Assembly (NCBI RefSeq): GCF_024362785.1
Contig: NZ_CP093301.1
Span: forward strand, 4,092,001-4,156,000
From: Evansella sp. LMS18
Lineage (GTDB): Bacteria > Bacillota > Bacilli > Bacillales > Salisediminibacteriaceae
Length of the DNA stretch: 64,000 nt
Direction of reading: 5' to 3'
A program made the translations under genes and the position numbers. Positions 53,252 through 61,631 of this stretch are shown piece by piece (position 1 is the stretch's first letter; every line of letters starts with the position of its first letter). The notes under the pieces are model-generated. The model saw only the letters and a list, made by a program, of their open reading frames with translations, made no database searches and was not told the DNA's origin.

Positions 53252-53834
53252 GTGAAAAAAATGGAAAATTTTAAAATCAGAGCATTTGCATAAAAGTCCA
53301 TTCGGTAATATCAGAAAAGATAGCTGTGAACTTCCTACTGGCGTTGTGATTGATGAATATTACGTCAATGAATATTCAGATTGGGTTAATGCTGTTGTAA
53401 TAACAAAAGAAAACAAGATTGTACTGGTTGAACAATATCGGCATGCAGGTGAAGATTTTTACTTAGAAGTACCTGCTGGTAAAAAGGAAGGCAATGAAAC
53501 TGATGAAGAGGGATTGATTAGAGAAGTTAAGGAAGAGACAGGATACACTTCATTAAAAAAACCGATTTTTCTAGGTGAATTTATGGTTAACCCTGCAACT
53601 CAAAATAACAAAGTGAAAACCTTTTTGTTTTTGGATGCATTTAAAGCATATGAACAGGATTTGGATGAAACAGAAGATATAAAAGTTGTATTATTTGATT
53701 TTGATCGTTTCGGTAACCAACTTACCACAGCAAAAGTAAAGACTCAGCTATTTACTTCAAACGCCTACTTGTTGGCAAAGAATCATATTGCAGGAAACAT
53801 AAACAAAAATAGCATTTTATCCAGTGACGTTTAA
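53252..53834 (+). pseudogene. NUDIX hydrolase, frameshifted near its start
   Basis: GGAGG precedes GTG 53252, but a run of seven A (53255-53261) puts the gene out of frame: as written GTG leads to a stop after 13 codons. With six A the protein begins MKKWKILKSEHLHKSPFGN, the usual start of ADP-ribose-type NUDIX enzymes. The open frame from TTG 53286 has no ribosome site. The Nudix box is complete (GKKEGNETDEEGLIREVKEE), so the enzyme would be active if made. It may be a sequence error, slippage or a recent mutation. Confidence 0.7.
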
Positions 53835-54035
53835 TAAAATTCACACATGGATTATTGGATTCTACTGCAAAGATAGGTCTCCGCATTTTTGAGAATACAA
53901 AACTGAAGGGCACACGGATGATAATAAATATCTCGAGTTACTGTCGAACTATTTATATACAAACCTGGCAGGCTTCATGAATAAATTGCTCTGATTTAAA
54001 AGTGGTTTTTTAATGATATTTTAAGGGGGATGATT
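53835..54035. other. Intergenic region
   Basis: I see no ORF, hairpin or repeat that I can support in this stretch apart from the ribosome site AAGGGGG of the next gene. Confidence 0.4.
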
Positions 54036-54596
54036 ATGATTTATAGTAAAGCGGAAAAAACGATTCGAACGAACAGATTACTTCTCCGTCTGTTTAAAGA
54101 ATCGGATGCGCCGGAGGTTACCAGGCTATGTAATAATTATAATATCTATAAAAACACCTTATATCTCCCATACCCGTATTCTATGGATGACGCATTAACC
54201 TGGATGAAAAATCACCAGGATAATTTTGACGCTAATAAATCCTATGAATTTGCTGTCACAGATAAAGTTACAGGGAAATTATTTGGTGCAATTGCGTTAA
54301 CGAACCAGCAAAAATTCAATCATGGTGAAATTGCATATTGGATTGGTGAGGAATATTGGGGAAATGGCTATGCAACTGAGGCAGCTAGAGGAATGCTTGA
54401 ATTTGCTTTTAGGGAAAAGGATTATAATAAGGTTTTTGCCAGATACTTTGATTCAAACCAAGCCTCCGGAAAAGTTCTGAGTAAAATTGGAATGGAACAA
54501 GAAGGCGTCCTAAGGGAACATATCCAAAAAGAAGATCAATACATAGACCTTGTTTATTATGGAATTCTTAAGAAGGAGTTTGGTTTCTCAGGCTAA
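54036..54596 (+). CDS. GNAT acetyltransferase, RimJ/RimL type
   Basis: The protein has 186 residues from ATG 54036 (AAGGGGG six bases upstream). It starts YSKAEKTIRTNRLLLRLFKE and has IAYWIGEEYWGNGYATEAAR and NQASGKVLSKIGMEQEGVL, the RimJ/RimL pattern. It probably acetylates an amino group on a protein or small molecule. It is one of six GNAT genes in this region. Confidence 0.9.
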   Translation: MIYSKAEKTIRTNRLLLRLFKESDAPEVTRLCNNYNIYKNTLYLPYPYSMDDALTWMKNHQDNFDANKSYEFAVTDKVTGKLFGAIALTNQQKFNHGEIAYWIGEEYWGNGYATEAARGMLEFAFREKDYNKVFARYFDSNQASGKVLSKIGMEQEGVLREHIQKEDQYIDLVYYGILKKEFGFSG

Positions 54597-54730
54597 GGAG
54601 GGCAAAGGAGGGGCTGTTAACGGCAAGTACTATCATACCAGGGTAGTGTTTGAATTGATTGTTAACATTTAAGGGGATATATGTTAACGTTTAAATTGAG
54701 AATTATTTACTATTTTGGAGGTTTATTATA

Positions 54731-54919
54731 ATGAATAATAAGACTAGATCAGTTATTTCCCTAGTATGCAGTATCCTGATTTTTGCTGTTGGCATGTCGA
54801 GAATTATCACTGAAACACTTGCCTCAATGTCTCTTTTTGTTGCATATATATTTGTAATAACCGGGTTCGTTGGTGCGGTTGCCAACAGTATACTTTTAAG
54901 AAAGTTACAAACAAATTAA
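54731..54919 (+). CDS. Small membrane protein, 62 residues
   Basis: The protein has two hydrophobic segments (VISLVCSILIFAVGMSRI and LFVAYIFVITGFVGAVANSI). The ribosome site is GGAGG. Upstream, TGTTAACATTTAA and TGTTAACGTTTAA form a direct repeat 22 bases apart (54660 and 54682). I recognise no family. Confidence 0.6.
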   Translation: MNNKTRSVISLVCSILIFAVGMSRIITETLASMSLFVAYIFVITGFVGAVANSILLRKLQTN

Positions 54920-54982
54920 CTGCAAGGGATGGGCAATTCATTCTATGAATCGCCTTTTCTTTGAAAAAATGGAGGTGTCTTG

Positions 54983-55465
54983 ATGATTCTCTGTGCAATT
55001 GAGGAGTTACCGAAAAATAAAATCACTGAATTTTTTAAGCTGCACTGGGGAAGTCCGGAAATGGTAATTTCCAGCGGGGTATATGATTGCAGTGAATTAG
55101 ACGGATTTGCAGTATTAAATGATGAAGGAGAAATTACAGGACTTATAACATACATAATGAAAGATAGTGAGTGCGAGATTATTTCATTAGACAGTGTTGA
55201 AGAAGGTAAAGGAATAGGCACGTCTTTAGTACAAGCAGCAGAAAAGCTAGCTGTTGAGAAAAATTGTGAACGGCTAAGGCTGATCACAACAAACGATAAT
55301 TTGCCGGCATTAAAGTTTTATCAAAAACGAGGGTTCATCTTATCCAGAATTATTAATAATGCAGTTGAGAAAGCAAGAAAAATAAAGCCAGAGATTCCAC
55401 TCATAGGTAATGACGGAATCCCTATCAGAGATGAAATTGAACTGATTAAAGCCATACACGAATAA
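54983..55465 (+). CDS. GNAT family N-acetyltransferase
   Basis: The protein has 160 residues from ATG 54983 (GGAGGTG upstream). The acetyl-CoA motif is LDSVEEGKGIGTSLVQAAEK, and NLPALKFYQKRGFILSRI follows. The C-terminus has KPEIPLIGNDGIPIRDEIEL, seen in a group of Bacillus GNATs. The substrate is unknown. Confidence 0.88.
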   Translation: MILCAIEELPKNKITEFFKLHWGSPEMVISSGVYDCSELDGFAVLNDEGEITGLITYIMKDSECEIISLDSVEEGKGIGTSLVQAAEKLAVEKNCERLRLITTNDNLPALKFYQKRGFILSRIINNAVEKARKIKPEIPLIGNDGIPIRDEIELIKAIHE

Positions 55466-55508
55466 AATGTTTACCACGATGATGTGGTAAGAAAGGGAAG
55501 GGGATCAG

Positions 55509-55922
55509 ATGAGTAAAACTGCTAAAATAATTGCTGTCATCACATTTATATCTTTTTGTGTTTTTCTGGGAATATCATTATACAGCTGGTTCCTGTCAGG
55601 GATTTTATCTCCTTCTGCAGTATTATTCAGCTTCGTTTTATTAAGCGCGTTAATTAATACAATGAATATTAAAAGCAAGGAAGAAAAAGATAAAGTTAAC
55701 AGCGATCAACGTGTTCAAAACAAAAGTGCTGTACTAGGATATTATGTTTTAGCTTTATCAGCCGGCTTAATTCTTTTAATCTCTGAAGGTACCATTAATG
55801 CAAACGAGATTAATAATTATCCATTGCTTCTTGTGGTTTGTCTCGCTCTGGTAATTCAGCCAATTGCACAATTTTTCGCTAATAAAAACTATAGTCAGAA
55901 AGATACATATACAAGAGAATAG
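55509..55922 (+). CDS. Small membrane protein, 137 residues
   Basis: The protein has four hydrophobic segments with a charged central loop (NIKSKEEKDKVNSDQRVQNK). The ribosome site is AAGGGAAGGGG. I recognise no family with confidence. Confidence 0.65.
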   Translation: MSKTAKIIAVITFISFCVFLGISLYSWFLSGILSPSAVLFSFVLLSALINTMNIKSKEEKDKVNSDQRVQNKSAVLGYYVLALSAGLILLISEGTINANEINNYPLLLVVCLALVIQPIAQFFANKNYSQKDTYTRE

Positions 55923-55970
55923 CCAGAATTTTGATGGCATTGGTTTCGGTTAAAACTGGAGGAATACTAT

Positions 55971-56447
55971 ATGAATAAAACAACGGAATTAGCATTAAGC
56001 CATTTTAAAGAGGAATACTTAGATGCATTAAATTCTTTTGAGCTTCCTGAAGAGCAGGTCCAATTTACAGCACTGCCAGGTAAATATAAAGATGTAGATG
56101 AAGGGCAGCATCGTATTGTTATTTTGAATGGCACAAAACCCGTGGGCTTTTTTTTACTGCACTCAACGGAAAGAGTAAAGGAATACTCGGATAATCCTCA
56201 GGCTATGTTACTCACCTCATTATCCGTAAATCAGATTGAGCAAGGAAAAGGTTATGCAAAACAAGCAATGCTATTACTAAGGAAATTTGTCAAAGCTGAA
56301 GTCCCTCACTGTGATGAAATTGTTCTGGCTGTTAATCATAAAAACATAGCTGCTCAAAAGCTGTATTTAAAAGCTGGTTTTGAGGATACTGGGAAAAGAA
56401 AAATCGCTCCAATAGGTGAGCAGTTCATTATGAATTTAAAATTGTAA
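55971..56447 (+). CDS. GNAT family N-acetyltransferase
   Basis: The protein has 158 residues. The acetyl-CoA motif is LSVNQIEQGKGYAKQAMLLL, and NHKNIAAQKLYLKAGFEDTG is the C-terminal signature. The ribosome site is TGGAGG. The substrate is unknown. Confidence 0.88.
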   Translation: MNKTTELALSHFKEEYLDALNSFELPEEQVQFTALPGKYKDVDEGQHRIVILNGTKPVGFFLLHSTERVKEYSDNPQAMLLTSLSVNQIEQGKGYAKQAMLLLRKFVKAEVPHCDEIVLAVNHKNIAAQKLYLKAGFEDTGKRKIAPIGEQFIMNLKL

Positions 56448-56483
56448 AATACAAAAATCTATGACTTTAATAAAAGGTGAATC

Positions 56484-57353
56484 ATGATTAAAAACGATAA
56501 AGCTCAATTAAAATTAGTGCAATTTGAAAATAAAGATATCCGTGGACTGGTCGAGTTGTCAGCATCAGTGGGCTGGGACTACGATGAACAGGAAGTCGGG
56601 ACAGTTATGGCATCCGGGAAAATATTCGGGCATAAAAATGCAGATGGGGAAATTCTATCCAGTGCCGCAATCATTAAGTATGACGGTAACCTGGCATCGA
56701 TTGGGATGGTAATAGTAAATAACGATTTCAGAGGCTTAGGTTTGGGAAAAGAGGTCACACAAAAATGCTTAGATTATGTTTCAAGTGACCTTTCTGTAAT
56801 GTTAATTGCAACTGAAGAAGGCAAACCTCTATATGAAAAAATGGGATTTAAAACAGTCGATTCTGTACATAAATTTTTGTGTGATACTTACGATGTTACT
56901 AAATCAATAGTTAATATTAATTATACAGTTGAGAGCTGTACTGAGAGTGATTTTAACGAAATTTTAAAGATAGATGAAGCCGCATTTGGAAACAAACGAA
57001 GCCATTTCCTGCACCAAAGGATAAAACAATCAAAACAATGTCTTACTGTAAAAGACAGCCAGGGGAATATCATAGGTTATGGCCTGTCTGTCTTAGGTTC
57101 AGTGAATCTGATTTTAGGACCTATTGCAGCACCGAATCCACAAATAGCAGCCTTAATTCTGGACAGGCTTGCTTACGGTCATCAGGGGAAATTAAGAATT
57201 GATGTGCCATCAGGTCATAAAGAGTTTATGTTATTTTTAGAAAACAAAGGATTTGTAAAAGCTGCCAATCCACCAGTTATGTTAATAAATTCTGCTAATC
57301 TGCCACCCAGAAACAACACATTATTCGCTATTGCTGCTCAAGTTTTCGGGTGA
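56484..57353 (+). CDS. GNAT acetyltransferase with two GNAT-like domains
   Basis: The protein has 289 residues. The first domain carries VIVNNDFRGLGLGKEVTQKC. The second domain (from about residue 145) is YgiW-like, with GYGLSVLGSVNLILGPIAAP and no classic acetyl-CoA loop. This tandem form occurs in a Bacillus GNAT group. The ribosome site is AAAGG. The substrate is unknown. Confidence 0.85.
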   Translation: MIKNDKAQLKLVQFENKDIRGLVELSASVGWDYDEQEVGTVMASGKIFGHKNADGEILSSAAIIKYDGNLASIGMVIVNNDFRGLGLGKEVTQKCLDYVSSDLSVMLIATEEGKPLYEKMGFKTVDSVHKFLCDTYDVTKSIVNINYTVESCTESDFNEILKIDEAAFGNKRSHFLHQRIKQSKQCLTVKDSQGNIIGYGLSVLGSVNLILGPIAAPNPQIAALILDRLAYGHQGKLRIDVPSGHKEFMLFLENKGFVKAANPPVMLINSANLPPRNNTLFAIAAQVFG

Positions 57354-57430
57354 AAATTGGAGGCATCATTTAATTACTGATAAACTGGGGAAAATGGTGA
57401 AAAGGATATTTATTTAAAAGGAGTGTGTTC

Positions 57431-57868
57431 ATGATGATTGGAGTAGAATTTAATATGGTTGTGAAAGACAGCTTAAAAGCACTGGAGTTATATGAAAAAA
57501 TCTTTGATATCAAGCGGGTGGAGGTTTCAGACTTTCCTCGCGGTGAAAATGAGGCAGTTTTTACCTTGTACGATGTTCGCTTTCATATGTTAGATGAAAA
57601 TCCAAAATTCCATTTGGTAGCGCCAACTCCAGATGACCCAAAGACGAGCTGGGTGAATGTTACTGTCCCGGATATAGAGGAGACTTATTCGAAGGCGATG
57701 GATTCAGACTGCAAAGAGATACAGCCAGTGACGGAGATTGCTGATTATGGAGTATCGAACGCTATATTCATGGATCCTTTTGGCTATGTTTGGCTGCTGC
57801 ATCAGGTACATAGTGAAGTCAGCCACGAAGAACGTTTAAAGCTTTGGGAGGAAAAAAGGGAAAAATAA
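57431..57868 (+). CDS. VOC family protein (glyoxalase/bleomycin-resistance fold)
   Basis: The protein has 145 residues from ATG 57431 (AAAGGAG upstream). It shows the VOC beta-alpha-beta repeats: FNMVVKDSLKALELYEKIFD, then WVNVTVPDIEETYSKAM and FMDPFGYVWLLHQ. The PhnB-like ending suggests a metal-binding site. The substrate is unknown. Confidence 0.87.
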   Translation: MMIGVEFNMVVKDSLKALELYEKIFDIKRVEVSDFPRGENEAVFTLYDVRFHMLDENPKFHLVAPTPDDPKTSWVNVTVPDIEETYSKAMDSDCKEIQPVTEIADYGVSNAIFMDPFGYVWLLHQVHSEVSHEERLKLWEEKREK

Positions 57869-57913
57869 AAGGAAATAAAATCGAGGGTACGATTGAGGTG
57901 GAGGAGATATTTC

Positions 57914-58132
57914 GTGAGTGCGCTGACAATGTACGGAAAAGTATGCGTAATCTCGAGTGTGCTGTTTTTTGCTTTGGGTCTGGCATTATTAGTGTACAGT
58001 TTCATGGCAGGCGAATTCATGAGATTAACTATTACTTTCCTTGGCTTAGGTTTTGTATTTGCTGGAAACCTCTATATATTCAAAGAATTCTCTTTTCTGA
58101 AAAAAGAAAAAGAGGAGGATTCCATGGGGTAA
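57914..58132 (+). CDS. Small membrane protein, 72 residues
   Basis: GTG 57914 is chosen, as GGAGGAG lies just before it. The protein has two hydrophobic segments (VISSVLFFALGLALLVYSFM and ITFLGLGFVFAGNLYIF) and a charged tail. I recognise no family. Confidence 0.6.
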   Translation: MSALTMYGKVCVISSVLFFALGLALLVYSFMAGEFMRLTITFLGLGFVFAGNLYIFKEFSFLKKEKEEDSMG

Positions 58133-58233
58133 GGTTTCAGGATTTTTTTACTCAGAGGTCTGAGGAAATATGTTAACGATGGACTGCAGGGTCAGAATCA
58201 AAACAAGCCACTTTTACCATGGGGAGTTATGTT

Positions 58234-58605
58234 ATGAAGCTATACAGGTTCGATAAAGAAGCCGGCAAAAAAGTAACTCACTATAATTCTGGTTTTATCA
58301 TCTCCCGAATTTTAAAAACGGAGACACACGCTCAAATTAGCTGTATGCATTTAGATTCTGATGGAATTATTGGCTTTCATGAAGCTGTGGTTCCTCAATT
58401 ACTTCTTGTGGTTGCAGGTGAAGGCTGGGTTCGAAGTGACGAGACCCCGGAAGTAAAAGTTCAAACAGGAGATGCGGTATTTTGGGAAAAGGGAGAAGGC
58501 CACGAGACTTATACTGATTCAGGACTCACGGCAATTGTGATAGAATCCGAAAAACTGAACCCATCTGCTTTTATGCCTCAAAAATCAGGTTCAGATAAAC
58601 GCTAA
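58234..58605 (+). CDS. Cupin domain protein
   Basis: The protein has 123 residues from ATG 58234; GGGGAG lies seven bases before. A beta-barrel cupin is indicated by GFHEAVVPQLLLVVAGEGWV and GDAVFWEKGEGHETYTDSG, with metal-binding His and Glu. The substrate is unknown; it is probably a small regulator or enzyme. Confidence 0.82.
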   Translation: MKLYRFDKEAGKKVTHYNSGFIISRILKTETHAQISCMHLDSDGIIGFHEAVVPQLLLVVAGEGWVRSDETPEVKVQTGDAVFWEKGEGHETYTDSGLTAIVIESEKLNPSAFMPQKSGSDKR

Positions 58606-58649
58606 TCGTGGAATTGCATAACCTTGTTATAAGGGAAGGGGTTTTTAGT

Positions 58650-58948
58650 ATGGAAATCCTCATGGCGATGTTTTTGTAGGAGTGATTGTTGTATTTGTCA
58701 TCCAAAGGCTGAAGGGTAAACAAAAACAAGGACTGCTGGTTGAGAAAAAGTCAAAAAGCGCTCAGAATTTAGTAAACAGCTTAATACCAATTGGCATGCT
58801 TTTTGGCGGTTCTGGTGGTGTAATAACAGGCATGTTTTTCCCAGTCTCTTTATTATTCACATTCAGTATAGGAACTGGAGCAGGTTATTTAGCAGGGTAT
58901 ATCGCTTATGAAATTTATAGTCAGAAGGGTACATTTTCTCAAAGATAG
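58650..58948 (+). pseudogene. Small membrane protein gene with a frameshift near its start
   Basis: GGAAGGGG precedes ATG 58650, giving MEILMAM, but after T5 (58671-58675) the frame stops at once. In the shifted frame, a protein follows (GVIVVFVIQRLKGK, then two hydrophobic segments around SLIPIGMLFGGSGGV) to 58948. With one T more or two fewer the gene would be whole, about 98 residues. It is either a pseudogene or a sequence error. Confidence 0.55.
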
Positions 58949-58987
58949 CCGGCATCCTGTAAAACGGCAGGAGGAAATAACGTTATT

Positions 58988-59539
58988 ATGATTAAGATCA
59001 AGGGGAATAAGGTGTTATTAACAGAGGCAGCAGCAAATGATATCGATGAACTGTATTTTTGGAAATTCGAAGAAAAGGCTCAGGAAGCAAAAAAATGGAA
59101 TGGGCCCTATATACCTGAAAAGAAGATAACTAGAGAAGTATACCAGGAAGAGTGGAGCGAGGAGATCTTTCCGGGCATTCCAGCTTCACTGGTTATCAAG
59201 ATTGATGGAAAAGCTATTGGGTATGTAGGTGCCTATTGGGTTGATAAAAATACAAACTGGCTGGAAACAGGAATTGTTATATATGACAGTACGTATTGGA
59301 ACGGCGGATATGACTTCGAAGCCTATAAAATGTGGATTAACTTTCTTTTTGAATCAACTGAAATACATAGATTGGGGATGTCAACCTGGTCAGGAAACAT
59401 AAGGATGATGAAAGCAGCAGAAAAATTAGGAATGAAAGAGGAAGCGAGAATAAGAGAGGCACGAATGGTAAATGGGGAATATTTTGATGCAATCAAGATG
59501 GGGATCTTGAGAAAAGAGTGGGAAAAAGTGAAAGTTTAA
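58988..59539 (+). CDS. GNAT acetyltransferase, RimJ/RimL type
   Basis: The protein has 183 residues. TGIVIYDSTYWNGGYDFEAY and SGNIRMMKAAEKLGMKEEAR are RimJ/RimL features. The ribosome site AGGAGG is fairly far upstream. It is the fifth GNAT gene of the 54.0-60.6 kb stretch, with a long non-coding region after it. Confidence 0.88.
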   Translation: MIKIKGNKVLLTEAAANDIDELYFWKFEEKAQEAKKWNGPYIPEKKITREVYQEEWSEEIFPGIPASLVIKIDGKAIGYVGAYWVDKNTNWLETGIVIYDSTYWNGGYDFEAYKMWINFLFESTEIHRLGMSTWSGNIRMMKAAEKLGMKEEARIREARMVNGEYFDAIKMGILRKEWEKVKV

Positions 59540-59705
59540 TTGTGAATGTGCAGCGGTTTTATATGGTAGAACTGGGCAATCTTAGAAAGGGTTCGGCATT
59601 TGGGGTGCTTCATTTTGAGGATGTTTGGAGTGGCGTCTTTCCTAAAAGCTCACTCATCTTTTTAGAGAGGAGTCTTTTCTTTAATTGAGTTGTCAGCAAA
59701 AGTAA
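59540..59705. other. Intergenic region after the GNAT gene
   Basis: I see no supported gene here. The stretch leads into the hairpin repeats that start near 59706. Confidence 0.4.
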
Positions 59706-59894
59706 AATAGCCGGAGATTTTCCGCTTATATGCAGATAGGAGCCCGTTTAAGGGTGAAATAAGAGGAGGTTTTCCGGTTATTAAATATAAAGTGCCTCAT
59801 TTTCGATTTTTTCGAGTTAATAGGCGGAATCTCTCCGCCTATTTAAGCGTTTTTTCATACATATTAACAATTAAGCGAAATTCTTCCGTCTATT
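59706..59894. repeat. Four decayed GGCGGA hairpins about 55 bp apart
   Basis: The best copy is AATAGGCGGA (59819-59828) and TCCGCCTATT (59834-59843), perfect. Related but decayed copies are near 59706-59729 (GCCGGAGATTTTCCGC), 59761-59782 and 59873-59894 (CGAAATTCTTCCGTCTATT). It is a REP-like repeat cluster. Confidence 0.6.
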
Positions 59895-59920
59895 GAAACC
59901 AGAGGGATCTGTGGTTAATG

Positions 59921-60017
59921 GATGAATCGCTCACATTCAGGAATCCAGAGGAGGCAATTCCTACGCTCATGGGATAAATCACCCATAATCAGGAATCCAG
60001 AGGAAGTAATCACTCTG
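59921..60017. repeat. 52-bp direct repeat, two copies
   Basis: CAGGAATCCAGAGGA occurs at 59938 and again 52 bases later at 59990, with similar flanks (GATGAATCGC against GATAAATCAC). It lies before the GNAT gene at 60070. Confidence 0.65.
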
Positions 60018-60069
60018 TTTTTAAAATGAAAGCACCAGTTAACGGACAACTATAGTAAGGAGGACTCTC

Positions 60070-60609
60070 TTGGAATTTAAAACTGAAAGATTAACAATAA
60101 GACCGTATCAAAAAGACGATTTGCTTGATGTATTTCATATTTACAATAACGAGGAAACATGCCGATATCTGCTGCATGATAGATGGACTCATGAAGATAT
60201 GCAGGATAAATTTAACGAAAAGTTAAAAAATAGTAAACTCACAAAAGATACACCTTTAAGTCTCGCAGTAGTAAACGATAATAAAGTAATAGGTGATTTA
60301 TCTGTGTGGTATACAGACATGAAAGATACTGTTGAAATTGGTTATAGTTTTTCCAACGAAGTAGCTGGAAAAGGCTATGGAACAGAATCTGTAAGTGGTT
60401 TAGTCAGGAAACTATTTGATGAATTTAATGTTCATCGTATACAAGCTAACCTTGATGCAAGGAATAAAGCATCACAAAAGTTGTGTGAGCGGATAGGAAT
60501 GAGAAAAGAAGCTCATTTCATTCAGGATTTCTGGAATAAAGGTGAATGGACCGACACCATTACATATGGAATGCTGCTTTCAGACATAAATAAAAGCTGC
60601 GATGCATAG
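60070..60609 (+). CDS. GNAT acetyltransferase, RimJ/RimL type
   Basis: The protein has 179 residues and a TTG start with GTAAGGAGGA nine bases upstream. It starts FKTERLTIRPYQKDDLLDVF and has IGYSFSNEVAGKGYGTESVS and NKASQKLCERIGMRKEAH, as in RimJ/RimL. It is the sixth and last GNAT of this stretch. Confidence 0.9.
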   Translation: MEFKTERLTIRPYQKDDLLDVFHIYNNEETCRYLLHDRWTHEDMQDKFNEKLKNSKLTKDTPLSLAVVNDNKVIGDLSVWYTDMKDTVEIGYSFSNEVAGKGYGTESVSGLVRKLFDEFNVHRIQANLDARNKASQKLCERIGMRKEAHFIQDFWNKGEWTDTITYGMLLSDINKSCDA

Positions 60610-60765
60610 GAAATAGAGTCTCCATGAGTTTATGTCAATAAAAGCACGGCGAGGTTAGCAGGACAAGGGCAGAAGAAATGCAAATGATGAAGTGAAAATG
60701 GAGATTAAAAACGATAGCGTCGGGACAAGAGCAATTGCCCCATTTATTAATATGATTAAAAAACC
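60610..60765. other. Intergenic region
   Basis: It contains only short frames that run into the Spo0E-like gene on the other strand. I see no supported feature. Confidence 0.35.
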
Positions 60766-60942
60766 TTATTCATCTTTAAGAAAATGCTCATTGTATGTAT
60801 TAATAACGCCATCCAGTTCCTGGCTGTATTGAACTGTTTCATCATGAGTTAGTCCCTTTTCAATACCAGTTGTTATCATTTTCTCTTTCAAAGCAGATAT
60901 TTTGTTTTCTAATTCCTGAATTGTTTGTTTGTTAGAGTTCAT
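60766..60942 (-). CDS. Spo0E-like aspartyl-phosphate phosphatase, 58 residues
   Basis: ATG 60942 follows ACAGGAG with six bases spacing. The peptide is a short helical hairpin: IQELENKISALKEKMI then THDETVQYSQELDGVINTY. The SQELD motif is the Spo0E family signature, in which the Asp contacts phosphorylated Spo0A. It would dephosphorylate Spo0A-P and so restrain sporulation. Length is typical. It is too short to appear in many ORF lists. Confidence 0.82.
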   Translation of the reverse strand: MNSNKQTIQELENKISALKEKMITTGIEKGLTHDETVQYSQELDGVINTYNEHFLKDE

Positions 60943-61074
60943 GTTTTTCTCCTGTTAATTTAAATTGAATGAATGTTCAGTCGCAACGATTAAATTTTAC
61001 TTCAATCGAGGGTATTCTGTCTATACAAGTAATTACATTGTAATAAATGATTTATATAGGCAGGAGTTGCTTTA

Positions 61075-61166
61075 ATGATAATCATGTTTCCCTTATATTT
61101 TTGGCAGGTCTCATGCTGCTTCTTTTGGAGATCTTTAGAAAAAAAGATACAGAAATCATAGTTTAG
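61075..61166 (+). pseudogene. Possible small membrane peptide with a frameshift
   Basis: GGAG precedes ATG 61075 (MIIMFPLYF). After T5 at 61098-61102, a one-base longer run would join this to LAGLMLLLLEIFRKKDTEII, a membrane peptide ending at 61166. As written, the frame runs into another short tail. This is weak evidence for a decayed or wrongly sequenced gene. Confidence 0.35.
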
Positions 61167-61355
61167 TAAAAGGTAAATATTACTTATTAAATGAAACCGA
61201 AGAGGGGAGCATTAGTTATATTTCAAGAAATTGTTATCGAAAATTTTGAAGGTGGATATTTTATAGTTGAGGAGTCCAAATGGTGAAATTTTATAGAGGA
61301 AAGAAGTTATATAAAAAATCGCCTTAGTAAGCTTATGGGAAATGAAAGGATTAAT
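61167..61355. other. Region of decayed small frames
   Basis: A 31-codon frame (61191-61286) with the peptide part ENFEGGYFIVEESKW and a second frame with KGKYYLLNETEEGSISYISR overlap. They may be remnants of one gene. I cannot support a working gene. Confidence 0.3.
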
Positions 61356-61631
61356 TTAGTAGTTCTTGTTTTGTTTCTCATGCTGTAAAGCAATAATTGA
61401 ATAAATGTCTTTTTCAGGATGGAATTTATACGATACTATGTAAGGTTTAATTTTTACATAATATCTGTTTTTGTAATTTCTGGAAGGAAATAAAGTACCC
61501 AAACGGATGACCTTCTCCTCTATCTCTATTACAAGTTTTTCCTTATGTTCTGCGGTTTCTTCTTTACTAAAACGATCACTTTTAATACTGGATAATTTAT
61601 TTAAGGCTGTTTCAGTCCATTGCACATTCAT
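61356..61631 (-). CDS. Type II toxin, RelE/ParE family
   Basis: The protein has 91 residues. It begins MNVQWTETALNKLSSIKSDR and has LFPSRNYKNRYYVKIKPYIV followed by YKFHPEKDIYSIIAL, the RelE/ParE toxin fold. It would act as an mRNA interferase or gyrase inhibitor. It directly follows the antitoxin gene with a one-base overlap. The exact target is unknown. Confidence 0.82.
   Translation of the reverse strand: MNVQWTETALNKLSSIKSDRFSKEETAEHKEKLVIEIEEKVIRLGTLFPSRNYKNRYYVKIKPYIVSYKFHPEKDIYSIIALQHEKQNKNY

Noticed and set aside
53252-60609. Integron gene cassettes
   Set aside because: I found no attC-like sites and no integrase gene; the spacers between genes are not alike.
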